Assembly: GCA_032622095.1 (NCBI GenBank)
Contig: CP136065.1
Coordinates: 118,275,195 to 118,339,194 of the forward strand
Reading direction: 5' to 3'
Source of the DNA: Siphonodentalium dalli
Taxonomy: Eukaryota; Mollusca; Scaphopoda; Gadilida; Siphonodentaliidae
DNA: 64,000 nt
Shown here: one piece after another, positions 12,181-24,349 of the stretch
Layout of the letters: every line of letters begins with the position of its first letter
How positions within the stretch are numbered: position 1 is the stretch's first letter
Made by a program: the position numbers and the translations under genes
Notes under the pieces: model-generated
The model's database searches: none
What the model saw: only the letters and a program-made list of their open reading frames with translations
Told to the model about the DNA's origin: nothing

Positions 12181-13790
12181 TCGACAAGCCACCTCAAGCT
12201 AATTGGCTGCCATTTAACCTTGCACTGGTCGTGTTTTACATCAAACTAGCCGATGAGCCCGACGTTGTCTGGGCTATTCAAAAACCAAATTTCAAGTCAA
12301 TAGCTCCACCCATTTCCGAGATCTGGTCTGCGCATGCGCGAAGTTGGCGCCGCACGGGCTCGGCGACCCGATAAAATTCGTATCCGGGGCAAGATACATT
12401 CACATAGCAAATTTCAAGTCGATAGCTCCACCCGTTTCCGAGATCTCGTCTGCGCATGCGCGAAGCGGGCGCCGCACGGGCTCGCCAATACGACAACGTC
12501 CACCGCCTGGTCAAACTACACACACGTACCAAGTTTCGTCCCGATCGGTCGAGAATCGTAGATTTGTATCAATGACAGACAGACATACAGACAGACAAAC
12601 AGAGGTCTTCAAAATATATATGAGACTAGCCGATGAGCCCGACGATTTCAAGTCGACAAGCCACCTCAAGCTAATTGGCTGCCATTTAACCTTGCACTGG
12701 TCGTGTTTTACATCAAACTAGCCGATGAGCCCGACGTTGTCTGGGCTATTCAAAAACCAAATTTCAAGTCAATAGCTCCACCCGTTTCCGAGATCTGGTC
12801 TGCGCATGCGCGAAGTTGGCGCCGCACGGGCTCGGCGACCCGATAAAATTCGTATCCGGGGCAAGATACATTCACATAGCAAATTTCAAGTCGATGGCTC
12901 CACCCGTTTCCGAGATCTGGTCTGCGCATGCGCGAAGCTGGCGTCGCACGGACTCGGCGACCCGATAAAATTCGTATCCGGGGCAAGATACATTCACATA
13001 GCAAATTTCAAGTCGATAGCTCTACCCGTTTCCAAGATCTGGTCTGCGCATGCGCGAAGCTTGTGTCGCAGGGGCTCGGCGACCCGATAAAATTCGTATC
13101 CGGGGCAAGATACATTCACATAGCAAATTTCAAGTCGATAGCTCCACCCGTTTCCGAGATCTCGTCTGCGCATGCGCTGCACGGGCGTCGCACGGGCTCG
13201 CCAATACGACAACGACGACCGCCTGGTCAAACTACACACACGTACCAAGTTTCGTCCCGATCGGTCGAGAATCGTAGATTTGTATAAATGACAGACAAAC
13301 AGACATATATATATACGGAGTTCTCAAAATATATAGTAAACTAGCCGGTGAGCCCGACGTTGTCCGGGCTATTCAAAAACCAAATTTCAAGTCGATAGCT
13401 CTACCCAGCCCGACGTTGTCCGGGCTATTCAAAAACCAAATTTCAAGTCGATAGCTCTACCCGTTTCCGAGATCTGGTCTACGCATGCGCGAATCTGGCG
13501 TCGCACGGGCTCGGCGACCCGATAAAATTCGTATCCGGGGCAAGATACATTCACATACCAAATTTCAAGTCGATAGCTCCACCCGTTTCCGTGATCTCGT
13601 CTGCGCATGCGCGAAGTGGGTGCCACACGGGCTCGCCAATACGACAACGACGACCGCCTGGTCAAACTACACACACGTACCAAGTTTCGTCCCGATCGGT
13701 CGAGAATCGTAGATTTGTATCAATGACATACAGACAGACAGACATACAGACAGACAGAGGTCTTCAAAATATATATGAGACTAGCATGTT
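12181..13790 (+). repeat. 122-bp satellite in three tandem composite elements
   Basis: The basic unit is 122 bp and carries GATCTGGTCTGCGCATGCGC, 'CACGGGCTCGGCGACCCGAT' and 'AATTTCAAGTCGATAGCTCC'. Units recur inside larger composites that begin 'ACTAGCCGATGAGCCCGAC' and end in the GACA tail with 'AAATATATATGAGA'. A 472-bp duplication repeats the segment at 12181 again at 12653. Long overlapping reading frames on both strands follow from the periodicity and are not genes. A diverged copy lies at 18.04-18.50 kb. Confidence 0.9.
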
Positions 13791-13880
13791 AGCCCGCCAC
13801 TGGCGGCAATCGTCCCATGGATTTGTTCGAAAAAGCAATTGCAACAGCTTCCGAGACACGTATGCTGCACCTAGGTGTAA
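13788..13880 (+). repeat. Short head repeat (CTAGCATGTTAGCCCGCCACTG)
   Basis: This 5' head is the reverse complement of about 19365-19475, with part of it also at 19030-19075. It starts right where the preceding composite element ends, so insertion was head to tail. It is one variant of the 'CTAGC..GTGAGCCCG' heads seen in this window. Confidence 0.7.
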
Positions 13881-13889
13881 AAAAGGACG

Positions 13890-14000
13890 TGGGGGCAAAA
13901 TTACCACCGACGACATGGGGGGGGGGTCTACAAAAAAATCCGTATATAGGGCCGGGGTGGGTGGGTGGTCCAGAGGCCGAAACAATCGTGCTTGTAATTT
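13890..14000 (+). repeat. G-rich GGGGTGGGTGGGTGG repeat
   Basis: G-run sequence sharing 'AGGCCGGGGTGGGTGGGTGG' almost exactly with 30230-30255, the left end of the hAT-like element at 30197-32414. It is probably a related terminus or short derivative. The spacing of G-runs could form a G-quadruplex. Confidence 0.6.
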
Positions 14001-14639
14001 GTTTCCAAAATGGGTTTTTTTCAACATTCAACAGATTTAGCAACATTCTGGATTTCACAGGATCCCGTTCCACTTCACAGTGGAAAACCGTAATTGAGTA
14101 AAACAAAATTAATATATTACCCAGTTGTATTACCCGAATAAAAGTAATAAAATAAAAAAAAAATGTATCACAAATACTACATGGTGAATACTCAATGATG
14201 ACTAGATATCGTTAACCCGATTGTTGCATAACACGAAATTGAAAAGGGTATCTCATAAATTTCTAATGTCTGAAATACTGTCTCGTTCTGGCATGCAATC
14301 AAATTCATTCCTTCTGGTTATTTCTCATCTTGAATGATTGCAAATAATGTTAATTTGCAACACTTATCCAAATAAAACTGAATTGGTTATGATGAATGAC
14401 CGTTACTGTTTACTGTTCAGACAATCCCAATTGAAGGTGACGCTATTCTCCTTGAATTTACGTACTTCATCTTGAAGCTTAAATACTGCTCAACAAGACT
14501 AAACTAAAATACTAATTGTATACTGTTATCGCTTACAAATAGATGAACTGAAATAATATGATGCATTCAGATGCATTGAGAAATGACATTCTTCAATGTC
14601 TTCAAAGTTCAAACTAAAATCAAGAATAGCATCTGACTG

Positions 14640-15070
14640 AGACTATACTGCAGACTCTAGTGCACATATATAAATACACGTGGTTGAGTTATAATAATGC
14701 AAAATGTGGATGGAACCAGGTTGGTAGCTCTGGTATGCATCGACAGGCGAAACATGTGATATGCAGTAATATCTGCATACATCCTTCCCCTATCATTCAG
14801 GTCTATCACCATACCAAACCACTTCAAAATTCGACAACCGACACTTCAACTTATATTGCAAAACTTTGTACGGACTGAATTTCATAAACAGGGCCCATGG
14901 ATAACTCTGGTATGCATTGGTGCTCACAATCCGTGATATTATGCATATTCGTTCCCCATTTCTGGTCTGTCACATGTCATAGATCAACAAAATATGACAA
15001 CCGACTCTTGAGTTATGATGCAAAATGTTTGTACGGACGGACGCACGGACGGCTCGAGACGTCAACTATA
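14640..15070 (+). repeat. Two ~170-bp tandem units with GGAC tail
   Basis: Two diverged units begin near 14725 and 14897, sharing 'CTCTGGTATGCAT' and 'CGACAACCGAC'. The second runs into a 'GGACGGACGCACGGACGG' tail, a tail type also seen at 3975-4015. No coding content. Confidence 0.6.
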
Positions 15071-15544
15071 TAGCCGCCGAGTAATATCGGGGGTATAATA
15101 ACCATATATCTATGTGTATACCTAACCAAAACAATTCCCCTCCTCACCCACCCCGGTGGATAAGACTAAAGAGTTCGTTGATCATGCATAAATAATTGTA
15201 GAACCCCTGACCTGTTTACCACTATTTACACTGGCCAGTGTTCTCTGTCAGACTAAACGCGCTCGATATATTAAGGCTTTAATACGGTCTAGGGCAATTT
15301 GTGACATACAGTGTACCTACACAATGCTTTATTATTGTTGTTAGATACTTGAAACACCAGAAAACACCTGGGAATACAGATTATTTTTCGGTTTTTTTTC
15401 TGACCTGTGCTTTAACGATTAAGGATGTTATTGCTTGAGTCTTAATTTTACACAGTTTGCACCAAAAAAGGATAGTGGAATGTGATTGAAAGGCAGTTAA
15501 CACAGTTATTGAAGAACGGCTAAAAAAAAACTCTGAAATTGTGA

Positions 15545-15690
15545 TAACAACATGAGAAAGGGGGTGGGTCCCTAACATTTGGAGGAACAAATTTGCACAA
15601 ATGGGGTGGTGGGTCCCTCGGGGTCGGAAAACAACTTTTTGGGCCCTATATGTGCAATTGTTTTCCAGACCCCCCCCCCCCCCTCCAACT
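15545..15690. repeat. G-rich/C-rich element of the GGGGTGGTGGGTCCC type
   Basis: A segment bounded by G-runs at the left and a 14-base C-run at the right, with 'GGGGTGGTGGGTCCC' inside. The arrangement matches 32285-32414, the right end of the hAT-like element, so it is likely another copy or derivative. Confidence 0.55.
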
Positions 15691-16410
15691 GCCGATGAGC
15701 GTAACACTTTTTTGGACATTGTGGAGAGATGAATCAAAATATTAAGGAACAAAGAAACCGGCACCATTCATCAGCGCCGGAAAAATGATGCATGGAAAGA
15801 AATTTCTTTGGAAATGACAGGGAAATATCCAAACAGAACCAAAACACAAACAAAAATCTTCTGAGACGTTATCTTCTTGGCTCTTCATTTTCAGACTGTG
15901 CTAATTAAAAAACCTCAATAATATCATTGAAACTCATTCTGCAGATATATAAACGCAAGCATGAGTCTCCACACAATTATACCCAAACATTGCAGCGCTA
16001 TACATGCCGATTGTGGGCAGTGTTCATGAATCAGTCGTGAGATGGCGTCAATTGACAAGTGACAACTCTGATAGATTGGATCAATCACACCATCGACAGC
16101 GTGTGTCGTTTGCGCTAATGCAAAGATACCTTGGTGTTCAGCCGCTACCAATTAAACTACCAGGTTTATAAAATAGTCTCGCTTGGTGAATAGCACCCCT
16201 GGAGTACATTGATTGAGAGCATATTCGCCTGATGAAAATACTAACATAATTGTTTCCAAGTTTAAATATTAAACCGATCCCGCCCCTTCGCATGTTTTAG
16301 ATTCAGATCAAAATATCAATTCATGTGATATTTCCCCATCTTATGAACCAACCCTTCCAACTGAAGAAAGATTCCAAACCAACATTTAATATATAGAGGA
16401 TCACTAATGA

Positions 16411-16530
16411 GTCGCAATTCGATACGAAATTTATTAACCGAGTATACTAAATTCGATTCGAGTCGAGCTTTTGCGAGGGTTGAATCCAATTTAGTGGACG
16501 AGGTCAATAAATTTCGTATAGAATTGCGAC
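16411..16530. repeat. 120-bp hairpin (near-palindrome)
   Basis: The outer 25 bp (16411-16435) and 16506-16530 are reverse complements with one mismatch, centred on GTCGCAATTC and GAATTGCGAC. Inner segments also pair, for example CTAAATTCGATTC with GAATCCAATTTAG. Transcribed RNA would fold into one long stem. It may be a tiny MITE or a hairpin RNA source. Confidence 0.7.
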
Positions 16531-18039
16531 GATTATGAGATAATCACATTTTAGTAAGGAAAAAAGTCTCACAGTCAGCACGAAATAACCCAACAAAAGT
16601 CGGATAGCATAACTATATTCTAACATAATAATACAGTTCCGGCATTGACATCGACATCATTACGCTGAAATATGACGTCACTGCGCGTGGCAATAACACA
16701 CGTGTGTCTTACTATAATATGAGGCCGGGTTTAGTGGCTAATTGTGTGATAAAACAAAATATTCCCCAAACTCACGCCCAATTCGGTCTCATATTGATTG
16801 AAAGTAGGTGCAATATACATTATATTTGTACAAGTCATAGTATATGAATACATCTATATACGCCACGTGTTTGTTTGTCTGTCTGTAACTCTGTCACGAT
16901 TTTGGCGCGTTAAAAAATATATGACTCTCAGGTCCGATTGCCCCCAAATTTTGACCTTGTCCGTTTGCACGTCTTGAAAGACGACACGTTACATTGCAGG
17001 CCAATCGGTCAAATAGGGCATGTGATATAGCACACTTTCTAAGGCTCGCAAAAGCGATACTTTACCTGTAATCATACAGCGCGGTATATTACGATAAATT
17101 GAGTTACGCCGCTTGGATAGGGTGGCCACAATTAACTGCCCGTACCCGGTAACCGATAGCAATGCCATCGTTGAAAGATGTCATATTTGACGGGCAATCA
17201 CTTGCATGGTATAAAATAAATACGCACGTTTACACACTGAACAAACAAGGGAGGGGAATCGTCAAGTACAGTTGACACATTGTTGTGCTGGGTTCTGCAT
17301 TGTGAGTTCATGGAGCGTATATATTAACAATACCGATACACAGTCGAATGTGTTCTGTAATTGATGCATTGTGCGTTAGTTTCAAGGTGCATATAGTAGG
17401 CCAGCCAACGACCCACACATCTTTGGCAAGGCGCCACCCGCAAGGCATATAATTACCTGCGTACTCGTTAATTATGTTACGGCGAATATTATCGTTGTGG
17501 TGGCCTTGAGTTGTCGTGTGTGCAAGACGTGGAATTCTGTTTGCAAAAAAATATCTTTTGGTAATAATGGCTGCGGACACACGTACCACAATAGCGATGG
17601 CATAGTATGTGTGACAATGTATTATGGTGGAGTTTGGTGATAATTGGTCGTCATAATTCTGTGCCATAGCTAGCCATGTTGCCCGCTGAGTTTCCGCACA
17701 ATGAGTCGACCGGACCAATTAACACATTGTGTTTCACCAAGGTTGATCTCTACTCATTACGTTTTGCTACATTGTATTCTCTACGATAAATATAATTGAA
17801 CGATCGATCGTCCATAATTGTGTTTGACCGTGGGAATCCCGCATTCACTCACATATTATGCACGTAGTACGTTTTATTGATATTATCTAAAGGCATGTTT
17901 ATCTACTTATATTAATTTCATGCGTATTAAGACTTTTCCAATCGCGGAATTTTATTTTGAGACGCATAATTCCGCTAAATTTATCATGTGGGGCGATGAA
18001 TCTGTGTCGGAACTGACATACAGTTGAGAGAAAGTATCT

Positions 18040-18500
18040 AGATTAAACAGATAGCTCTACCCGTTTCCGAGATCTGGTCTGCGCATGCGCGAAGCTGGCG
18101 TCGCACGGGCTCGGCGACCCGATAAAATTCGTATCCGGGGCAAGATACATTCACATACCAAATTTCAAGTCGATAGCTCCACCCGTTTCCGAGATCTGGT
18201 CTGCGCATGCGCGAAGCTGGTGTCGCACGGGCTCGGCGATCCGATAAAATTCGTATCCGGCGCAAGATACATTCACATAGCAAATTTCAAGTCGATAGCT
18301 CCACCCGTTTCCGAGATCTCGTCTGTGCATGCACTGCACGGGCGCCGCACGGGCTCACCAATACGACAACGACGACCGCCTGGTCAAACTACACACACGT
18401 ACCAAGTTTCGTCCCGATCGGTCGAGAATCGTAGATTTCTATAAATGACAGACAGACAAACAGACAAACAGAGATCTTCAAAATATATATGAGATACGTG
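18040..18500 (+). repeat. 122-bp satellite, detached copy with GACA tail
   Basis: Two and a half units of the 12.2-13.8 kb satellite ending in the same GACA/AAATATATATGAGA tail. It is truncated on the 5' side, lacking the CTAGCC head. Each complete unit again carries TGCGCATGCGCG or a one-base variant. Confidence 0.9.
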
Positions 18501-18663
18501 TGTGTGTATATATATACTTTATAGAATCGAAAACGGCTGCACCGATCGAGACCAAACTTCCCATCTAAGGGTAAAAACACACGGGAATGGTCGTCGCTGC
18601 GTTTTGAAGAAGCTCCTATCACCCGTTCTCCACTCCCAGTCACAAAAACGGCACTGTGGGGTT
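18500..18663 (+). repeat. Dispersed repeat (AATCGAAAACGGCTGCACCG), copy 1
   Basis: Shares 'TCGAAAACGGCTGCACCGAT', 'AAACTTCCCATCTAAGGGTA' and 'TTCTCCACTCCCA' with 19500-19682 in the same orientation. Preceded by a TG/TA-rich run in both copies. No protein function is seen. Confidence 0.8.
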
Positions 18664-18839
18664 AATCGCGTTGATAGTTAAAGAGCGTTCGTATCCGCAG
18701 TGTCGTTGATAAAGAGCCTATGCGTGTAATGTGATTCTTACGCCTGGGTCCGGGCGTGAGCGTGACTGTATCCAGACATGAGCGTGTTGTGTGATTCTTA
18801 CGTACTTAGGGCTTCCTAGGAACGGGGGAGATTTTCATC

Positions 18840-19475
18840 GGGTCAAATGATATATATGTGTGTGTCCTTTATAGACTCGAACCGATTGAGCTCACACTTG
18901 CTACCTAGGGGTATTTTTGTGCGGGAAGTGTCATGGACGGGCTAAATTTTGACCTCGACCTGACCTTGACCTTGAAAATTATCAATTCAAGGTCAAATCG
19001 GGTAAAACTGGCGGATTTCGATGAAATTTTACACCTAGGTGCAGCATACGTGTCTCGGAAGCTGTTGCAACTCGAACCGATTGAGCTCAAACTTGCTATC
19101 TACGGGAGGTGTCATGTACGGGTTAAATTGTGACCCCGACCTGACCTTTACATTGAAAATGACCAATTCAAGGTCAAATCGGGTAAAATTGAAAAACAAA
19201 AAATTAAATTAAAAAATTAAAAAGGCACAATTAACTCATTGAAAAACAAAAAAAATCATCAAACTTGCTACCTAGGGAAGTGTCATGGACGGGTTAATTT
19301 GTGACCCCGACCTGACCTTGACCTTGAAAATGATCAAGGTCAAATCGGGTAAAACTGGCGGATTTCTACGAAATTTTACACCTAGGTGCACATACGTGTC
19401 TCGGAAGCTGTTGCAATTGCTTTTTCAACAAAGCCATGAGACGAACCATGTCAGTGGCGGGCTAACCTGCTAGTC
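18840..19475. repeat. AGGTCA-rich satellite, about three units
   Basis: Units carry 'GACCTGACCTTGACCTTGAA', then 'TCAAGGTCAAATCGGGTAAA' and 'CACCTAGGTGCA'. The right edge (about 19365-19475) is the minus-strand head 'CTAGCAGGTTAGCCCGCC'. Thus the whole is an element on the minus strand with a satellite body. Confidence 0.8.
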
Positions 19476-19499
19476 TATATATATATTTTGAGACTTCCG

Positions 19500-19682
19500 T
19501 ATATATGTGTGTATATGTGTACTTTATATAATCGAAAACGGCTGCACCGATCAAGACCAAACTTCCCATCTAAGGGTAAAATCCCACGGGAATGGTCGAC
19601 GTCGCATTTTGGACAAGCTCTGAGCACCCATTCTCCACTCCCAATCATCAAAATCATCACCGCAAACGGCACCTCGGGGTAA
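19500..19682 (+). repeat. Dispersed repeat (AATCGAAAACGGCTGCACCG), copy 2
   Basis: Second copy of the 18.50-18.66 kb repeat. It abuts the 3' end of the minus-strand LINE at about 19690, so the long minus-strand frame running from LINE into this repeat is chimeric. Confidence 0.75.
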
Positions 19683-19689
19683 GGCATTA

Positions 19690-20959
19690 ACGATCTTTAT
19701 TTTGACCATATTTGGAATTGTTAACCGACTAACGCTCTTTATTGCCATTTTTTTAATTCGGGAGTTGAAAAGAGCGGCTAGTTTGTGAGTGTTAGGTCTC
19801 TGGTAGTAGTAGGGTTTCAGGTATTTTATTCTAAGTTCATTAAGTTCCCTATACATTTCAGTACCATGTGATATTCGTCGCCGATTTCAAGATTACACAG
19901 TGTGCAAATTCGATCTGAGTAATCAGTATTTGTCCAAGTACCATGTTCTATAGGGAGTTTGTGGTTTCTTGTCCGGAAGGCCATAATATAGTTAACTGAT
20001 CTGTTATCATCTAGGGTTAGATAATTCTCTGTTTCAAAGTTTGGCTTTATAATCCGGTAAAATGCGTACTTGCTTGATTTAGATATTGTGGTCCACCATT
20101 CTTGTATGTATACGTCGCGTAGTTTGCCAGAAATTGTGCGGTTAAAGCTTTTCATGCTTAGAACTTGTTGGTTGGTCCAAACAATACTCATACCGAGGCA
20201 ATTAAGGGTATCTCGAATACCAATAATCAATGAATTATTAAAAACATTATCACAATATAAACAATACATAACATAATACAACATAAGAGGTAATCTATTA
20301 GTCGGCATAGAAATTAGCTTAGCCCAGTACGAGAGGGAACGGGTTTTCATTTGCACTGTTATGGGACACATTCCAAGTTCCCCATAAATGAAAGCATTCG
20401 GTGTGGACTTTTTCAGTTTAAGTGCGAATTTCAAGAACCATAATTCCAGTTTTTCAAAGCATGTTCGGTTTTCATAGCCCCACACCTCCGCTCCATAAGT
20501 CATGATTGGTACAATCGATTTTTCGTAGATATCCTGGATACTTTTTATAGTGAGCTTATTATAACAGGCTTTATTGAGTAATGCGTACATCGCCGTTTTC
20601 GCGGATTGGCATCTTAGATTCCTTTCCATTGCGAAAGATCCTCGTTTGTGGAATGTCGTTCCGAGGTATTTAAAATGATCAACCTGTTCAATGATTTGGT
20701 CTTTAATCGTGAAAGTTTGTAGCCGGTTCTTGTCTTTCGGCTTACGTCCAAAAACGACAACGTTTGATTTTGCAATGTTCACATTCAATTTCCAACGTGT
20801 ACAATACGCAGAGAAATTATCTAGGGAACTTTGTGGACTGCCACGTGTGTCGGCCAATAATACATTATCATCGGCATATATGAGTAAGAACAACTTTAAA
20901 TAGATACCCGTTTCCACTCCACTGAGCTTATCAAGAGCTATCCCGCAATTGTTATTATA
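19690..20959 (-). pseudogene. LINE reverse transcriptase, C-terminal part (split copy)
   Basis: A long minus-strand frame encodes the catalytic YADD box (FLLIYADDNVLLAD), the following 'KYLGTTF' block, the thumb-like region with 'MTYGAEVWGYEN', and a C-terminal Cys-His knuckle of form CxxC-x8-H-x4-C. These features place it in the Jockey/CR1/L2-like non-LTR group; the exact clade is not assigned. The last residues after the knuckle ('YYYQRPNTHKL') shift frame and end near 19690. Residues before the YADD domain are missing here and are found at 25912-26380 on the same strand, on the other side of a 4.9-kb insertion. The copy is dead but only moderately decayed. Confidence 0.85.
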
Positions 20960-21139
20960 GAGCTTGAGCTGCATGTAGACCCCCCCCCCCCTATGCGGAT
21001 TTTTGGTGGTTATGATATCTTTGTAGAACTATATCAGTCCTTCAATTTGCCGGTTGTTTGCCATCTGGCGATGGGGGCTTTATAGAGTTATCGGTCTTTG
21101 AATCCAAGATGGCCGCCAACGTTGAATATCTAACCAGGT

Positions 21140-22330
21140 AAATTTCAATTCGCAATTAATCAGGAAGTTTATGATGTATTACGTCATGCGATATGCCATT
21201 CTATTGATAATTGAGTACTCCTTATTTATTTGTAGGAATAAATTTCATATATTTAAAATGGCCGCCAAAATGGTCACCGGAAGTGGAAAATGTGACACTT
21301 TTTCACTAATATCTTCTATATCAGTTTCTGCTGTTTAGAACTGATTGAGAATTGTGACTTTATTTTGTATTGTTTATATTAACTGATCATTGGGGCAATG
21401 AAATAAGAAATTCTTTGGGTCCTAGGCCCTTCCGATCCCTCAAAAATTTGACTTTACAGGAAGCGGTATAAAATTTTCACAAAAAAATCACAATTGGGAT
21501 TCTAGTCACATTTCAACAAGGAATGAACAGAACTGCTATGTAAGTGAGACATACCATTACCCGTGAATATTCCAAGTCATTGGAACCAAAATTGTTACTT
21601 TGGATCAAAATGGCCGCCAAAATGGCCGCCAAAATATGGAAAATTGTAAATATTGTATATGTATTGCCCCAGCGTTCACTGCAATCGCTTACAATCTGTG
21701 GTTGATGAAGTAAATTGGCTATTATTCCTTATATCCATTGAAAACTAACATGTCTGATTCACCTTGGTTAAGTTTTAGTATTGTAACCACTGACATTACC
21801 AGAAATATTGGATTTTACTCTCACACACTTGACATAAATATCGGCAAAAATTCACTTTTCATGTTTTGATCATTTTTATTAAAAGTAAACTGTAACTAAC
21901 TTTGATATGAACGGTGTTTATCGTTTTGGTCTAATGTAAATGTGTCACACTGAGGTCATTATAGAGCAAATTACTCAAGATGACTTCCAAAATGGCAACC
22001 AACTTGGGTAAAAAGTTAATTGTTCACATATATCCGGAACATTATTGTCTGCTGTTCCGAAAAGTTAGCAAATTGTAACTTACTTGGTTATTATGCACGT
22101 TAGGTAATCAACTCACAACTAAATATTATTGGCTGTCCCGGTTCCTTATGGAGCATGACAAATTCATTTTAAAGTTGCTTGTGGAATTTTGCCGAAAACC
22201 TCTTTTGGGATTCTGGCCACTTTGAATCTTTGAAACGGAACTAAGATGAACCATAATCTGTGGTGACTATTCTGGCCATTTTGACTCATTAGGATAAAAT
22301 TGATCACCTCGATACAAGAGGGAGGTCAAT
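21140..22330 (+). repeat. Left inverted arm of fold-back insertion
   Basis: This ~1.2-kb arm is the diverged reverse complement of 24350-25470. Matching landmarks are 'AAAATGGCCGCCAAAATGG', 'TTGGGATTCTGGCCA' and 'TTTGAAACGGAACT'. It has several 'AAAATGGCCGCC' motifs. A related single arm fragment occurs at 47.28-47.60 kb. Confidence 0.85.
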
Positions 22331-22339
22331 ATGGTAGCC

Positions 22340-24225
22340 CGTGAGTTACTGCATGGTCATAGGTGAGGTGAATAGGTATACATGGAGTTATTTTATGATC
22401 ATGAATGATGTGAACAGATATACATGGAATATCTATATGACCGTGAGTGGGATGTCCATTGTGAGATGTATATGTATACAAGTAGTGGCCGTATGGTAAT
22501 GTGTGAGCTGAATATGTTTACATGGAGTGACTGTATGGTTGTATGGTTATGTGTGGATGTACGGGTAACACGATGTGGCTGTACGGACAATGATATTGTG
22601 TGCGGATATAACGGGAGTAGCTGCAATGTCATATATGTGTTGTTTATGTATATATGGAGTGACTATGGTCATGGTGGGATGTATAGGTGTATATTTGGTG
22701 GCTGTATTGCCACATGTGGGTGACCATGTATACACCTGGTGTCTATGTGATCATGGGTGGGGTATATGGATAAACAGGGAGTGGTTGGATGCATATGTGT
22801 AATTTGTATAGGTGTACATGGACTGACAGCACGGTCATGAATATACATGCCTGAGTATATCTGGGTGGTCGTTGGCGAGCGTGTAGGTATATAGGGAGTG
22901 CCGTGGTGGTAATGGGTGGGATGTTTATTTATATATGTCGTGGATGCATATTGTCATCGGTGGATGTATAGGTATACAGGGAGTAACTGTATGATCATGG
23001 ATGGCGTGTATGAGTACACAGCGAGTGACTGAATTGTCATGTGTGGGGTGTATATAAAAGTCAGGAATGTATAATTGATCATGTGTGAGAAGTATTGGTA
23101 CACCTGGAAGGACTTTATTGTCATTGGTGATGTGTATATGTACACCTGGAGTGTTTGTGTTGCATATGTATATATCGAGTGGCTATATGACCATGGGTAT
23201 GGTGAATAGGTATACATGGAGTGACTGTGTGGCAATTAATGAAATGAATAGGTGTACAAGGAGTGACCGTGTGATCACCAATGTGGTGAATATGTATACA
23301 CGGAGTGAAATGGGTCAGGTGTAGGAGTATACCTGGTGTGCATGTATGGTACGTGACTCATTGCCATATGTTATGTGTACGGGCATACGCCAAGTGGTTG
23401 CATGGTCATTGGGCGAGGGGTATATATGTATAGCACGTGTGACTATATGACCATTGCTGAGGTGCATATGTATACCTGGAGTCAATCTATGGTTATGCGT
23501 TGGGTGTATATGCTTATCTTGAGTGGCTATTTCGCAATTGGCGTGGCGAGTAGATCTGCAGGGATTGACCGTATGACCAATGGTGATGTGAATATGTGTA
23601 CCTGTAGTGACTGTATGATCATGAATGTGGTGAATACAGGGAGTGGCTATATGGTCATGGGTCAGGCGTAACAGTTTACATGGTGTACATGTATGCATGT
23701 ATGTTGACCCATGACTGTGTGGGGTGTATGGGTATACGCAAATGGGGTTATATGACCATTGGTGAGGTGCATATGTATACATGGAGCGATGCAATGGTCA
23801 TGGGTGGGGTGTATATGTATACCTTGAGTGGCTATTTGGCCATGGGTGTGGAACATAGGTACACATGGATTGACTTTATGGCCAATGGTGAGGTCAATAT
23901 GTATACAATGATTGACTGTGTGATCATGAATGTGGTGAATATGTATACATATAGTGACGATACGGTCATTGGTCAGTTGTAGGAGGTATACCTGGTGTGC
24001 ATGCATTAAATTGATATTGACAGATGTATGGTCATGTGTGGTGTGCAGGGATATACACAAGTATGGCTGTGTGGTTATGGGTGAGGTGTATGTTTATAAA
24101 GCGAGCGACTATATTGTCATATGTGTGTTGTTTATTTGTATTTGGAGTGACTGTATGGCCGTGGTGGGTTGTACATGTGTACTTTGGGTGGCTATCGCTT
24201 TCCACAATAACTCAATATGTTACTT
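22340..24225 (+). repeat. ~42-bp minisatellite, about 45 units
   Basis: Units approximate GGTGTGAATAGGTATACATG plus GAGTGACTGTATGGTCATG. Units vary in sequence and length but the 42-bp period keeps many frames open on both strands, giving His-, Tyr- and Thr-rich or Trp- and Met-rich pseudo-proteins. There is no start context, codon bias or domain, so none is called as a gene. Confidence 0.9.
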
Positions 24226-24349
24226 GATATAGAGATCACACCAGAGAGTCCTCCTTGGTGGCGTGTATGCACGATGGAGGAAATGTTAAACGATTTTCCT
24301 GACAATAGTTGATAAATGTTTATGCTAATGGGCAAGAGTAGCCACATAT

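Noticed and set aside
12244-12275. Possible hammerhead ribozyme start (CCGATGAG with a following stem)
   Set aside because: The required GAAA box after stem II and a matching cleavage triplet are missing.
12278-13287. Arg-rich frames in the 122-bp repeats
   Set aside because: The same peptide appears in shifted frames on each unit and ends at unit borders. This is repeat periodicity.
22340-24225. CRISPR-like array
   Set aside because: Units are contiguous and diverged with no constant-repeat/unique-spacer pattern, and the genome is eukaryotic.
22399-24232. Many long overlapping open frames on both strands in the minisatellite
   Set aside because: A 42-bp period keeps frames open in several phases. 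No start context, domain or splice structure is seen.
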